The translations under genes and the position numbers were made by a program. Positions 23,418-32,216 of a DNA stretch of 64,000 nucleotides are shown here, piece after piece. The notes under the pieces are model-generated. The model searched no databases, was not told the DNA's origin, and saw nothing but the letters and a program-made list of their open reading frames with translations. Each line of letters opens with the position of its first letter. Position 1 is the first letter of the stretch. Source of the stretch: Peptoclostridium sp965368085 (GTDB taxonomy: Bacteria; Bacillota; Clostridia; Peptostreptococcales; Peptostreptococcaceae); contig CBDULP010000009.1 of assembly GCA_965368085.1 (NCBI GenBank), forward strand, positions 22,139 to 86,138, read 5' to 3'.

Positions 23418-24560
23418 CTACAGCATCTCTATGAACGCCCCTATCCTCGTAGAAAGCTGTCCTACATCCGACTGGGAATAGTCGGTCTCTATAGCCATGT
23501 AAGGAGTGTCCTTTCCTGACGCTACCTTTTTTATAACTGCCGTCTCAACGTTGTACGTATGGCACGACTGGAGTATGACATCGATCACACCATCCACTTT
23601 GTATTCGTCTATGTAGCTTTCTATCATCTCTTTCCTGTGCCTGTTGGGGCTCATACATGCACATCCCGAATTTATGTACCTTCTTGTGAGCGCGTCTATT
23701 GGATCGCCCGACTCGTCCACGAGGTCGTCCACATCCTTTGCGGAAGAGCAGTTCTCAAAGCACACTACAACCCCTCCGTTTTCCTCTATCGTCTTTATTA
23801 CCTTTTCAGTCGAGTCCCCCAGTGGAGATCCCGTAACGAGTATACGCTTTGAATCACTTGGTATTCTGCTCCCGTTTTTTTCGTAGTCTTCCTTTATACT
23901 GGCCGTAAGCTCCCTTATATTTTGGATTTCAACCTCCTTGTCGGCTATGTAAAGCGTGCCCTGAAGAACCCTTCTCATATCAAATCCCGAAATAGGCGGC
24001 GGGCAGAGCTTTCCAAGCTCATAAAAGTCCCTTTTGGCCTTTCTCTCCAGGTTCTTTATCTTTATCATTTTCATTATGTCTTCGTCGGTTATATTGACTT
24101 CCAACTTTTCCTCTATTGCCTCTTTTAACTTTACCATCTCGTTTTTATAGAGCTTGTAGGCCTCTTCGCCCTCAGGCGTTTGAGGTATGTATACCACGTG
24201 CATAGGCTTTATACTTCCGAGTATTTCGTACATCTTCTTTTTGCCGTCACACGTGGTTTCTCCTATAAGCATGTCCGAAAAATAAAAGTACGGGCATTTC
24301 TCGGTTATGCCAAACCCGTAGCTCGACTTTATAAGAGGGCATATGTTTCTCGGAAGGTGCTTTTCAGCATCCGGTATGGTCTCCTCATGCATTCCACAAA
24401 GCCAGGTCGAAACGGCCCCTGAAGCCGCAATTATCTCCCAAGGCGCAAATCCACAGTACACCCCTATAACCTTTTTGCCCTGCTCCTTGAGAGCCTTTAT
24501 CTTTAAAAATCCGTCCCTTCTCGCCTCGCTGAATTCCTGTATTCTCTCCATTATGTCCAT
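23418..24560 (-). CDS. 2-hydroxyacyl-CoA dehydratase D-component / double-cubane cluster protein (YjiM family)
   Basis: A 380-residue member of the HgdB/BcrB/YjiM superfamily. Diagnostic stretches are GVYCGFAPWEIIAASGAV (near 33), NICPLIKSSYGFG (near 71), GETTCDGKKKMYE (near 99) and ILQSCHTYNVE (near 330); the Cys residues bind the iron-sulfur centre. The sequence is closest to the single-subunit YjiM/DCCP type, which carries a double-cubane [8Fe-9S] cluster, rather than to paired dehydratase subunits. Those proteins need an ASKHA-type ATPase reductase, and none is encoded beside it. No second dehydratase subunit is present either. Role: low-potential ATP-driven reduction, substrate unknown. 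GGGAG lies ahead of ATG 24560. Confidence 0.8.
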   Translation of the reverse strand: MDIMERIQEFSEARRDGFLKIKALKEQGKKVIGVYCGFAPWEIIAASGAVSTWLCGMHEETIPDAEKHLPRNICPLIKSSYGFGITEKCPYFYFSDMLIGETTCDGKKKMYEILGSIKPMHVVYIPQTPEGEEAYKLYKNEMVKLKEAIEEKLEVNITDEDIMKMIKIKNLERKAKRDFYELGKLCPPPISGFDMRRVLQGTLYIADKEVEIQNIRELTASIKEDYEKNGSRIPSDSKRILVTGSPLGDSTEKVIKTIEENGGVVVCFENCSSAKDVDDLVDESGDPIDALTRRYINSGCACMSPNRHRKEMIESYIDEYKVDGVIDVILQSCHTYNVETAVIKKVASGKDTPYMAIETDYSQSDVGQLSTRIGAFIEML

Positions 24561-24653
24561 CGGCTCATCTCCCTTATCACATGTATTTACATTACAGTCT
24601 CATAATGCATTATAAGTAAGATTTTAGATGTATGCGGCCGTATAGTCTAATTG

Positions 24654-24680
24654 AAAAAGGTGATGCATAAAAGCATCACC
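24654..24680 (-). terminator. Terminator of the MATE/methyltransferase/radical SAM operon
   Basis: GGTGATGC (24659-24666) pairs with GCATCACC (24673-24680), and on the minus strand the stem is followed by TTTTT (24654-24658). Confidence 0.85.
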
Positions 24681-24764
24681 ATAGTGTTATTCAATACCCG
24701 CCGAATGCATTCAGCTCCAAAGCGCAATATATCAGGAAAATCCATACATTCGCCTGCCTGCATT

Positions 24765-26039
24765 TCACTGCATGTCCCGGTAGTATTTGGGGAATATTTT
24801 AGACTGGCTTGTCCTTATTAGGCTTATGGAGCCATCCCTTGAAACAGGAAGCTCTCCTTTGGATGCCTCGTATATCTTGGAATTCAGTGCCCTGGCAAGG
24901 CAGTTTATCCTTGGGATTTTGCATTCGTCGTTCATTCTTGCCCAAAGCTCCCCTATTTCCCTATCCCTTACATTTCCAAAGCTAAGGGGCACGAAGTCGC
25001 ACGGATATACATCTCCCGAAGAGCTTATGTAGGAATGCTGGGTTCCTGCCCCGCATCCGAATTTTTCCTCGCTTTCAGTATATGCAAACGATGTTATCTT
25101 CGGAAGGCCCGCCCTCTTGTTGGCCCAGTGCTGTATTTCAACAAGTTTCCTTCTGGTGCTGTTGTCGTAAAATATCCTCTTGGCCTCTTTTGCCCCTATC
25201 AGCTTTCCGCTTGGCATGGGCTCCAAAAGCTTGACCTCTTGTGCCCCGCACTCTCCCGCAAGCTCAAACAGCTTTAAAAGGCTCTCCCTTTCCACACTTT
25301 CCCTAAGCACCACGGTCTGAACCATTGTATAAAGCCCTGCTGATGAAGCATTTCTTATTGCCTCGATTGCAAAGTCAAATGCCTTCTCACTGTTCCTGTT
25401 TTTATTATGGACAGTCCGCTCGTGCGAATCCAGGCTTATTCCTATCCCAAAGAGTCCACTTTTTTTAAGTTTTTCTGCCCTTTCCAGAGTCAGGTTGAAT
25501 CCGCTGGTAAACAGTATCGATACGCTTCTATCATCCACAGAAGCTACAATGTCATATATGTCTTCCCTGGTCATGGGCTCCCCGCCTGTGAACCCTATTA
25601 CCGATGTGTTCATATCCTGAAGGCCCTTTATTACGGTTTTCCATTCGTCCGTAGAAAGCTCGTGCCCGCGGGGCTTGTTTTTCTCGCTGCAGTAAACGCA
25701 GTTATTCGGACATTTGCTTGTAAGGCTCATATACATCGATATGGGCGCGCTTCTGAAGGCATACGCCTGCTGGGTAAATACGTCCCGGTTTCTTTTTACA
25801 GCCATTATATTGGTTTCAAATGCCCTTGACGGAAAAGGCGGAAGGAATGTGCTTATGACATAACGGCCCTGATGCTTCACTATCTTCTCGCCTCTTACTA
25901 TGTTGAGCATCATTTTAATGTACTTGTATAAGCTGAACTTTCTGTCCTCTTTCAATGTCCGGTATATGTCCACCATCGCCCTTATTACATTTTTGTCCCT
26001 GGACATTTTCAGTATCATATTGATATTTTCCCAGTTCAA
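24765..26039 (-). CDS. Radical SAM/SPASM-domain protein, substrate unknown
   Basis: A 424-residue radical SAM enzyme. A leader of about 100 residues precedes CPNNCVYC (near 109-116), then FTGGEPM and the glycine-rich SAM contact. A C-terminal SPASM-like region follows, with CGAGTQHSYISSSGDVYPCD (near 330) that binds auxiliary Fe-S clusters; such enzymes often modify peptides or serve biosynthetic pathways. TTG 26039 is preferred because AGGGGGTG is 6 bp upstream; GTG 26048 and ATG 26018 are alternatives. Last gene of an operon after a MATE exporter and two methyltransferases, starting 12 bp after the previous stop. No precursor peptide gene was found nearby. Confidence 0.8.
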   Translation of the reverse strand: MNWENINMILKMSRDKNVIRAMVDIYRTLKEDRKFSLYKYIKMMLNIVRGEKIVKHQGRYVISTFLPPFPSRAFETNIMAVKRNRDVFTQQAYAFRSAPISMYMSLTSKCPNNCVYCSEKNKPRGHELSTDEWKTVIKGLQDMNTSVIGFTGGEPMTREDIYDIVASVDDRSVSILFTSGFNLTLERAEKLKKSGLFGIGISLDSHERTVHNKNRNSEKAFDFAIEAIRNASSAGLYTMVQTVVLRESVERESLLKLFELAGECGAQEVKLLEPMPSGKLIGAKEAKRIFYDNSTRRKLVEIQHWANKRAGLPKITSFAYTESEEKFGCGAGTQHSYISSSGDVYPCDFVPLSFGNVRDREIGELWARMNDECKIPRINCLARALNSKIYEASKGELPVSRDGSISLIRTSQSKIFPKYYRDMQ

Positions 26040-26051
26040 TACAAGCACCCC

Positions 26052-26912
26052 CTATATCTTTTTAAACACCCCGTATGCGAATCTGTGATTTATTAGGCAT
26101 GCTCCCCCGCTGCAAGTTGTCCTTTCTATCTCACTTACTATGTCAGGCCTCACTTTGTCGTAATCTTCAAAAACCGCGCCAAGCCCCGCAAGTGCGCCTG
26201 TCATCTCAAGCCACTTTAAAAGCTCATCTGCAGAGTCAAACTCAAATATCGCCTCGTCCTCTCCGGTTTCAACAGGCTCAAATCCTGCAGACTCTGCCCA
26301 ACTTGAAAGCCCTTTCTTTCCATCCGGCAGGTTGAGTCCCGTCATCATGGGCTTTTTGACATATCCTAGATTTTGCTCCATGACATTAACGAGCGCCTTT
26401 TCTATTCCCCTGAGAGTTCCTCTCGAATTGGATATTATGTGAAGGGTTCCACCTTTTTTAATACTGCCGCATATCAACCTTAAGACCTTGTTGTGGTTGA
26501 AGTAGGGAAGCGCCCATGCAAAAAATACATTGTCATACTCTATGCTGCAACTTTCCAAAAACTCAATCCCACCCATGTTCACCGTCTTTACGTTGCCGCT
26601 GCAATTCTTTTTAAGCTGTTCAAGCATTCCGCACGATATGTCAACGCTTGTAATGCTTGCATTTGGCATGATCTTTTCAATATTTCTGCTGACATACCCC
26701 GTACCGCATGCAAAGTCCAGCACATCTGTCTCTTCTTTGCTTTCAGGGCATATGTCCATTATCCTGTCGGTAAACCTCCCCATCCTCTCAAGCCACATTC
26801 CATACGTGCTAGACGCCTCGTCATATCCGACCATGTAATCTTCACTTGAAACAGTCCGCCTTAGCGCAATCTTAAACAACATATCCAGGTAGAGCCTTGC
26901 CCTTTTAATCAT
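26052..26912 (-). CDS. Class I SAM-dependent methyltransferase (longer)
   Basis: A 286-residue class I methyltransferase. Motif I is VLDFACGTGYVSRNI (near 64-78), the acidic residue ending strand 2 is in TSVDISCGMLEQL, and motif IV-like YDNVFFAWALPYF is near 128. The N-terminal 55 residues look like a lid helix region. The C-terminal part ends with a Cys-containing TTCSGGACLINH segment, unusual for the class. It overlaps the preceding methyltransferase gene by 8 bp and so is translationally coupled. Two methyltransferases in a row with a radical SAM enzyme and an exporter suggest stepwise modification of one small molecule. The acceptor is unknown. Confidence 0.8.
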   Translation of the reverse strand: MIKRARLYLDMLFKIALRRTVSSEDYMVGYDEASSTYGMWLERMGRFTDRIMDICPESKEETDVLDFACGTGYVSRNIEKIMPNASITSVDISCGMLEQLKKNCSGNVKTVNMGGIEFLESCSIEYDNVFFAWALPYFNHNKVLRLICGSIKKGGTLHIISNSRGTLRGIEKALVNVMEQNLGYVKKPMMTGLNLPDGKKGLSSWAESAGFEPVETGEDEAIFEFDSADELLKWLEMTGALAGLGAVFEDYDKVRPDIVSEIERTTCSGGACLINHRFAYGVFKKI

Positions 26913-27480
26913 TCTTCTCCCCCGTTATTATGTAATAAAATCCCCTGCTCATGCCATTTTTCACGTCAAATCGATTTTCGCCCAAAAGCATTTTCATGCC
27001 TTCGAACGATCTGTACTTCATCCTTCCAAACACCAAGAGTTCAAATACATAGAGCAGTCTCACAATAATATGGCGCTTTTCAAAATCCAGCACCAGTATT
27101 TTACCTCCGGGTTTTAATATCCTTGCCGCCTCTTTAATGGCGCCTTCCTGATCCTTTATGTGGTGTATGACATCCGTAAACATTACAACGTCAAAATATC
27201 CATCAATAAACCCCGTGTTCAGGGCATCGGCCTTTACGGCCTCCACACTCTCTCCTTCTTCAACCATCGAAAGCATTCCGCTGCTTTCATCCACCACATA
27301 AACCTTCCTGCAGTGCCTTGAAACCTCGTTCGCAATGCGGCCTGTCCCCCCGCCTATGTCCGCGATTTTCTCACTGCCCTCAAGATCAAGCGCCTGTACT
27401 ATCTCGTCTGTCTTGTACAGATTTAGCATTTCCATGAATTTGTCGTATCTTTTGTAAACTCTGTCGAACTGGCTCAACAC
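26905..27480 (-). CDS. Class I SAM-dependent methyltransferase (UbiE-like)
   Basis: A 191-residue methyltransferase with motif I IADIGGGTGRIANEV (near 38-52), VYVVDESSGML and the post-motif region DVVMFTDVIHHIKDQEGA / AARILKPGGKILVLDFEKR, resembling UbiE/Methyltransf_11 proteins. Start GTG 27480 (or TTG 27477) behind GGGGG. It begins 21 bp after the MATE gene and overlaps the next methyltransferase by 8 bp. The short length is the minimal fold without a substrate domain. Probably acts on a lipid, quinone-like or secondary-metabolite acceptor, not determinable here. Confidence 0.8.
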   Translation of the reverse strand: MLSQFDRVYKRYDKFMEMLNLYKTDEIVQALDLEGSEKIADIGGGTGRIANEVSRHCRKVYVVDESSGMLSMVEEGESVEAVKADALNTGFIDGYFDVVMFTDVIHHIKDQEGAIKEAARILKPGGKILVLDFEKRHIIVRLLYVFELLVFGRMKYRSFEGMKMLLGENRFDVKNGMSRGFYYIITGEKND

Positions 27481-27501
27481 ACTGCCCCCTTGCTCCTGTA
27501 T

Positions 27502-28845
27502 TTATGCTGACCTTTTGAGCTTTGTATTCGACTTTCCGGCAGATTTTAGCAACTTCGAGAAAATCCAAATGGATATTGCCAGCGCAAACATTTCACTTAC
27601 AAATAGACTTATCCATATCCCGAATTCACCTAATGCCATTGGAAGCAGCGTCACAAAAATACCTACAAGCACGATTCCCCGCGATGCCGACAGCATGAGA
27701 GCTCTTTTCACCCGCCTTGTCGCAGTGAAGTATCCCGATATTATTATGTTGAACCCGCATACCAAAAATGAAATGCTGAATATCCTGAAAGCACCTTTTG
27801 AAAGCTCGTATATCGCTTCATTGGAACTGCTTATGAAAAGCTCCACTATCTCCCCTGCAAATATCTGTGACACAGCAACGAAAAATACGGACGCAACCAT
27901 GACCGATTTGAAGCTCAGGCGGAGTATCTTTTTAATGCTATCACTGTCGGACTTGCCGTAAAAAAAGCTTACAAGAGGCTGCATTGCCTGGTTTATACCT
28001 ATCATACTCATCACCACAAGCGAGTTTGCATACATCAGCACCCCAAACGCCGCGACTCCGTCTTCCCCTATATGCCTCAATATCGAAAAATTGAAAAAAT
28101 ACACCATCACGCCGGTTGAAAACTCCGTAACAGCCTCCGGAAATCCTATCGATACCATTGCCCAGATGTCTCCCATGTCAAACTTCGGCCATGTCAGTTT
28201 GAGATGAGAGCGCCCCATAATAAAGTGGGCAACGAATCCCATGCATGAAATTAGCTGAGAAAACCCAGTGGCCCATGCTGCTCCACGTACTCCCCACCCA
28301 AATTTCATTATGAATACATAGTCCAACGCCAGATTAGTCACCGCCGCAACACTTACAAACAGTATTGCATACCTTGGAAACCCGTCCGCCTTTACAAGGA
28401 CCTCCAGGTAGTATGCCATCATGAAAAACGAGCAAAACGGTATTATTATACCGATATAGTCCTTCACATATCCGATGGTCGCATTGTCTGCCCCTAAAAA
28501 CAAGGCTAGCCCTTCAAGTCTTCCAATTGAAAACAATGTTATCAAAAGTCCCGCAATCAAAAGAACCGCACTGCTGGTGGCGAAAATCCCATTTGCCCTG
28601 TCCATGTCGCCTTTTCCCATGCAAATCGACACCATGGTGGATGCCCCTATCGAAAGCAGGAGCGATATTCCAAACACGGCATTTATAAACGGCATTGAAA
28701 TGTTCACGGCGGCAAGCGCCGTAGGCCCCACTCCTTTTCCCACAAACATTCCGTCCACCATAGTATATATAGAAAACACCCACATAGCACTTACCGAGGG
28801 CATCAAAAATTTAAAAAACTGTCTTTTTATATCTATTTTTCCCAT
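27502..28845 (-). CDS. MATE-family multidrug/metabolite efflux transporter
   Basis: A 447-residue MATE protein with twelve hydrophobic helices in two repeats (MWVFSIYTMVDGMFVGKGVG in the first, GINQAMQPLVSFFYGKSDSD in the second), the usual length. It exports cationic or amphipathic compounds using a Na+ or H+ gradient. It is the first gene of a four-gene minus-strand operon (28845 to 24765). Its partner genes are two methyltransferases and a radical SAM protein, so export of their product is a reasonable guess. GGAGA lies 10 bp before ATG 28845. Confidence 0.9.
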   Translation of the reverse strand: MGKIDIKRQFFKFLMPSVSAMWVFSIYTMVDGMFVGKGVGPTALAAVNISMPFINAVFGISLLLSIGASTMVSICMGKGDMDRANGIFATSSAVLLIAGLLITLFSIGRLEGLALFLGADNATIGYVKDYIGIIIPFCSFFMMAYYLEVLVKADGFPRYAILFVSVAAVTNLALDYVFIMKFGWGVRGAAWATGFSQLISCMGFVAHFIMGRSHLKLTWPKFDMGDIWAMVSIGFPEAVTEFSTGVMVYFFNFSILRHIGEDGVAAFGVLMYANSLVVMSMIGINQAMQPLVSFFYGKSDSDSIKKILRLSFKSVMVASVFFVAVSQIFAGEIVELFISSSNEAIYELSKGAFRIFSISFLVCGFNIIISGYFTATRRVKRALMLSASRGIVLVGIFVTLLPMALGEFGIWISLFVSEMFALAISIWIFSKLLKSAGKSNTKLKRSA

Positions 28846-28974
28846 AATATATCATCTCCATAATTCTATTATAACGTTCTTGCCAAAAATTTTCCTATTT
28901 TTAATCCCTTTTTAAGGTTATGGTGTTATTATAGTCTCATACAAATATAAAATTTGAAGGGAAGAGTATATTAA

Positions 28975-29373
28975 ATGCACGATTTTAGTATTTTAGAATG
29001 GTTCTTTGGATTGATAACAGCCGGAGTGGGTCTTACATTCATGTTTGCCATGTATCTGGTACAGGCCTTTGCTTGGTACAAACTTTCGGAAAAAGCCGGA
29101 ATCTCATACAGATGGATAGCTTTCATTCCGCTTCTGCAATTCATACTGTTTTTCGGCATAATAAGGAAGAATCCACTTTGGATATTGATTGCTGTAATTC
29201 CGCTTGTAAATGTGATAGCATTCATCTATTTCTACTATCTTTTCTACAAGGCTTTCGACACGCCGGATATTATCACCGTACTGTGCCTTATATTCCCTCC
29301 TCTTGGAGGTCTTTACATGCTGTACATGGCTTACGTAGGCGATGTGAGATATGTAGGAAACAGGTACATGTAA
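28975..29373 (+). CDS. Small DUF5684-like integral membrane protein
   Basis: A 132-residue protein with four hydrophobic segments. The pattern fits the small DUF5684-type membrane family: MYLVQAFAWYKLSEKAGISY and WIAFIPLLQFILFFGIIRK, followed by PLWILIAVIPLVNVIAF. A strong terminator follows at once. GAAGGGAAGAG precedes ATG 28975. Function unknown; divergent from the MATE operon with a 129-bp spacer, so a shared regulatory region is possible. Confidence 0.75.
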   Translation: MHDFSILEWFFGLITAGVGLTFMFAMYLVQAFAWYKLSEKAGISYRWIAFIPLLQFILFFGIIRKNPLWILIAVIPLVNVIAFIYFYYLFYKAFDTPDIITVLCLIFPPLGGLYMLYMAYVGDVRYVGNRYM

Positions 29374-29400
29374 ACAAAATATAGCTTAATCCTCAAATGA

Positions 29401-29443
29401 AAAATCCTGCACCGTGACTAATTTCACGGTGCAGGATTTTTCT
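29401..29443 (+). terminator. Rho-independent terminator
   Basis: AAAATCCTGCACCGTGA (29401-29417) pairs perfectly with TCACGGTGCAGGATTTT (29424-29440), followed by TCT. A 17-bp stem; also A/T-rich for use on the other strand. Confidence 0.9.
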
Positions 29444-29776
29444 GCTTTTAAATTCAAACAAAAAATTCTCATGCTATTATTACAAATTTCGCAATGCTCA
29501 CATTAAAACTATTTTATTGACATATGATTTGTGATATATTTTAGATTAGCTGTGCTTTATAATGCACAATTTCCACATGTACATTCCAATTGCTGCATTA
29601 TAGTGGCTTTATCCGAATTAAACCTTAAAAGTCTTTGCGTCGTTTATTGGCATATCAACAAGGGTAATATATAATTCAAATTATAATATTCGTTGAATAC
29701 TTCAAACATGCATAGTACAATTATGTTACCTCATAAAAACGATATGATTTTGTTAATCTGTGAAAGGAGTGTCGCT
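29442..29776. other. Intergenic region before the split sensor pair
   Basis: An AT-rich 335-bp stretch. TTGACA at 29518-29523 is the best -35 match but has no good -10 at 17 bp. I looked for a small signal-peptide gene (AgrD-like) and saw none with a ribosome binding site. Confidence 0.35.
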
Positions 29777-30256
29777 TTGTTCTTTTTAGAAAAATTACTT
29801 GCATACTGCCTCGAAGGCTTCCTTATGGCGGGTGCAGGCCTTGGAATAATAGGCACAAGGCTCAAATTGAGTAAAATGCTCATCATAGCATTCATATATG
29901 CTCTTATAATACATGCGGTAAGGACATTTTACATTTCAAATGGAATACCTTTTGGAACTCATATTTTCATTCTATACGCCGCATATGCCTCTTTGCTGAA
30001 GTTTGTTGGCAAACAGGATATCCTAGACAGTCTGGTGGCGACTTCCATTTCAATTTTGTTGATATTATGGGGAGAAGGCACATTTTTAATCCCTTTGATA
30101 GAAATAGTCAAGTTTGACCCGACAAGCATAGGCGTCAGATTTGGAGCAACACTGATTGCCGTAATTCTTACCGACATACCGCTTATAATTGCATTTTTGA
30201 TAGGCTGTGTGTTCAAATTCACCCTCATAGACCTTGAATATTTCAAAGTTAAGTGA
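29777..30256 (+). CDS. AgrC-like sensor membrane module, separate protein
   Basis: A 159-residue, almost wholly hydrophobic protein with about five membrane helices and short loops (LLAYCLEGFLMAGAGLGIIG, GIPFGTHIFILYAAY). The frame is open from 29693, but TTG 29777 has GAAAGGAG 7 bp upstream and begins where the membrane part begins. The next gene, 13 bp downstream, encodes a GHKL kinase with only two helices. The layout resembles an AgrC-type receptor cut into a membrane sensor and a kinase. No peptide or AgrB-like gene is visible. Function as a sensor partner is inferred. Confidence 0.6.
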   Translation: MFFLEKLLAYCLEGFLMAGAGLGIIGTRLKLSKMLIIAFIYALIIHAVRTFYISNGIPFGTHIFILYAAYASLLKFVGKQDILDSLVATSISILLILWGEGTFLIPLIEIVKFDPTSIGVRFGATLIAVILTDIPLIIAFLIGCVFKFTLIDLEYFKVK

Positions 30257-30269
30257 TGTGGTGATTGCC

Positions 30270-31130
30270 ATGGATAAAAAACTATACAAAAGGACATATA
30301 TTCTTGTAATAATAGTCCTGCTTCAATTTACAGCTTCAATAATGTCGATAAACCTGGCACTTGTAGATAAACTCGACTATATGCTGCATGTATACAAATA
30401 CCCCTATCTCGTGAGTTTGCTTATTCACATACTCGGCATAAGCTCAATAGTCTGGATAGTATACATACTCCGCTCGTTCAAGCAGGAAATCGAGTTCAAC
30501 AAGCAGCTCAACAGTTCAGAGGAAATCATCGCCGCCCTCAAGGGGCAAAAACACGACTTTAACAACCATATGAATGTAATATCAGGATATATACAGATGA
30601 ATCAGCCTGAGAAAGCCGAGGCTTACATAGATGATGTGTGCGGAAAGTCGAATGAGGTTTTTTCGATATCCAAAATAGAAAACGCTGAGATTGCGGCAAT
30701 AATATATAAAAAGTACGCCATAGCCGAAAGCAAAGGCATAACGGTTGATCTGGACATAACTTCCACATTGGACAGCCTTGCAATCAATCCTGTAGACCTT
30801 TCAAAAATACTTTTCAACCTCATGGACAATGCAATATATGAACTCGAAAAATCATGTTCGTCCGAAAAGATCTTGACGATAGAAATATATGAATTCGATG
30901 GCCAGCACATAATATCAGTAGGCAATTCATCTCCCGTTATTAGCCCGGATCTTTGCGAAAAAATATGGATCAAGGGCTTTTCCACAAAGCCAAACTCAAG
31001 CAATGATCACGGATACGGCCTGTTCATAGTGAAAAACACGGTTGAAAAAAACGGCGGTAAAATAGAAGTGGAGAGCTACAACAGCATAGGTACCATATTC
31101 ACTGTGTTTTTTCCTCAAAACAGAAAATAA
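30270..31130 (+). CDS. Sensor histidine kinase, AgrC/CitA-like (GHKL, Spo0B-type DHp)
   Basis: A 286-residue kinase. Two hydrophobic helices (about 8-30 and 48-70) lead into a Spo0B-like dimerisation helix with the phospho-acceptor His in GQKHDFNNHMNVISGYI (near 96). The HATPase domain follows: N box LFNLMDNAIYELE, a VGNSSPVIS motif in place of the usual DxGxG (as in AgrC-type HATPase_c_5), and HGYGLFIVKNTVEKNGG. ATG 30270 is chosen; the frame extends upstream into the previous gene. No response regulator is adjacent, so it is an orphan kinase whose sensing part is probably the preceding membrane protein. Confidence 0.8.
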   Translation: MDKKLYKRTYILVIIVLLQFTASIMSINLALVDKLDYMLHVYKYPYLVSLLIHILGISSIVWIVYILRSFKQEIEFNKQLNSSEEIIAALKGQKHDFNNHMNVISGYIQMNQPEKAEAYIDDVCGKSNEVFSISKIENAEIAAIIYKKYAIAESKGITVDLDITSTLDSLAINPVDLSKILFNLMDNAIYELEKSCSSEKILTIEIYEFDGQHIISVGNSSPVISPDLCEKIWIKGFSTKPNSSNDHGYGLFIVKNTVEKNGGKIEVESYNSIGTIFTVFFPQNRK

Positions 31131-31148
31131 AATTCAAATTTTACAAAT

Positions 31149-31194
31149 AAAAACGATGGAGCGCTCTAAAATAGGGAGTGCTCCATCGTTTTTA
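31149..31194. terminator. Bidirectional terminator between kinase and Mut7-C genes
   Basis: AAAACGATGGAGC (near 31150-31162) pairs with GCTCCATCGTTTT (near 31179-31191), with an inner CTC/GAG-like extension. T runs on both sides. Confidence 0.85.
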
Positions 31195-31195
31195 T

Positions 31196-31954
31196 TTATA
31201 CCCCTGTGTTTTTTCCAACCATTTTCAATATTCTCGAAATCATATCATAGTAGTGGGTTCCCCTCCAGTAGACTTTTCCGCAGCCCCTGCAAATGTAATA
31301 TTCACCGCACCACTTTCTGACCTTAGGAGGAACCTGCTTCCTTGCTTCTTCAAATTCATCCGAGCCTTCAATGAGCATTTCTATTTTTCCGTTGCATTCA
31401 AGACATATTGTAAGCGGGTTTATTCTGCCCTTAAGATTGAAATATCTAATGACCTCCACAACCTGGAGCATTGGGTCCGAGTTTCTTACTATAAGACCCC
31501 TTTTGACTATCGACCTCATGAGAAGCCCCCTGTCCCTTGTAAGGAGTATCCTGTCTTCATCTGCAGATATTTTCGCTATCTGCGGGTCATCAACTCCTGT
31601 ATCGTAAAAGACGTCAAATCCCAGCATCCTAAGATACACCGCAAGCTTGCCAAGGTGGACATCCAGAATGAATCTTGCATTGTCAGCATTCATATTTTCA
31701 TCATGTTCACCCATGAAGCAAAGCTTCGGATACACGCTTATTCTCTCCTGACCCTCAAGAACCTGCTCAAATCCCGCTTCATTCCCATTTACAAGTATCT
31801 TGTACACTTCAACATGCGGCACACCCATACTTTCAATGAGGTCTTTCACAGACCGCTTTCCATAAAAACACACGGTGATGTCCCTTTGCCTCTCGTCTTC
31901 CTCCAAAAAATAGTTGAGATCCGCATAAAACCTAATTACCACGCAGTTTTTCAA
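31196..31954 (-). CDS. Mut7-C RNase protein with ubiquitin-like N-terminal domain
   Basis: A 252-residue two-domain protein. Residues 1-85 form a Mut7-C ubiquitin/ThiS-like domain (VIRFYADLNYFL ... ILVNGNEAGFEQVLEGQERISVYP). Residues 90-245 are the PIN-like Mut7-C RNase domain (FILDVHLGKLAVYLRMLGFDVFYD, ILLTRDRGLLMR) with a zinc ribbon (CLECNGKIE ... CRGCGKVYWRGTHY). Family members are predicted RNases linked to RNA or toxin-antitoxin-like biology, and no reaction is firmly known. The frame begins at GTG 31963, but TTG 31954 has GAGGTG at proper distance. Single gene, convergent with the kinase. Confidence 0.8.
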   Translation of the reverse strand: MKNCVVIRFYADLNYFLEEDERQRDITVCFYGKRSVKDLIESMGVPHVEVYKILVNGNEAGFEQVLEGQERISVYPKLCFMGEHDENMNADNARFILDVHLGKLAVYLRMLGFDVFYDTGVDDPQIAKISADEDRILLTRDRGLLMRSIVKRGLIVRNSDPMLQVVEVIRYFNLKGRINPLTICLECNGKIEMLIEGSDEFEEARKQVPPKVRKWCGEYYICRGCGKVYWRGTHYYDMISRILKMVGKNTGV

Positions 31955-32216
31955 ACCAACCACCTCGTATGCACCGCCACGCTTTTGAGTGGCCTTTTTC
32001 TAATTATAGCAAAAGAATCTGAGATTCCAAATGCAACCAGTGGATAAAACCCTTGTAAAAGAAAATACTTCATCTTATAATCCCATTCTAAAGCATAATG
32101 AACCCAACCTTAACTCTGCCTTACAAATATGCATTAAAACCGATTTAAGCGCATTTCGTCGGGTAATAAGCTAATACACAGACTGTTAAACCACTATTTA
32201 AAGGGAGGTTTGAATA

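Noticed and set aside
24655..24768. 38-codon minus-strand frame directly after the radical SAM stop, considered as a precursor peptide
   Set aside because: No ribosome binding site, and its end is formed by the terminator hairpin and T run.
31178..32047. 289-codon plus-strand frame opposite the Mut7-C gene
   Set aside because: It lies antisense to a well-supported gene with its own start and zinc-ribbon motifs; it has no recognisable domain and reflects codon bias.
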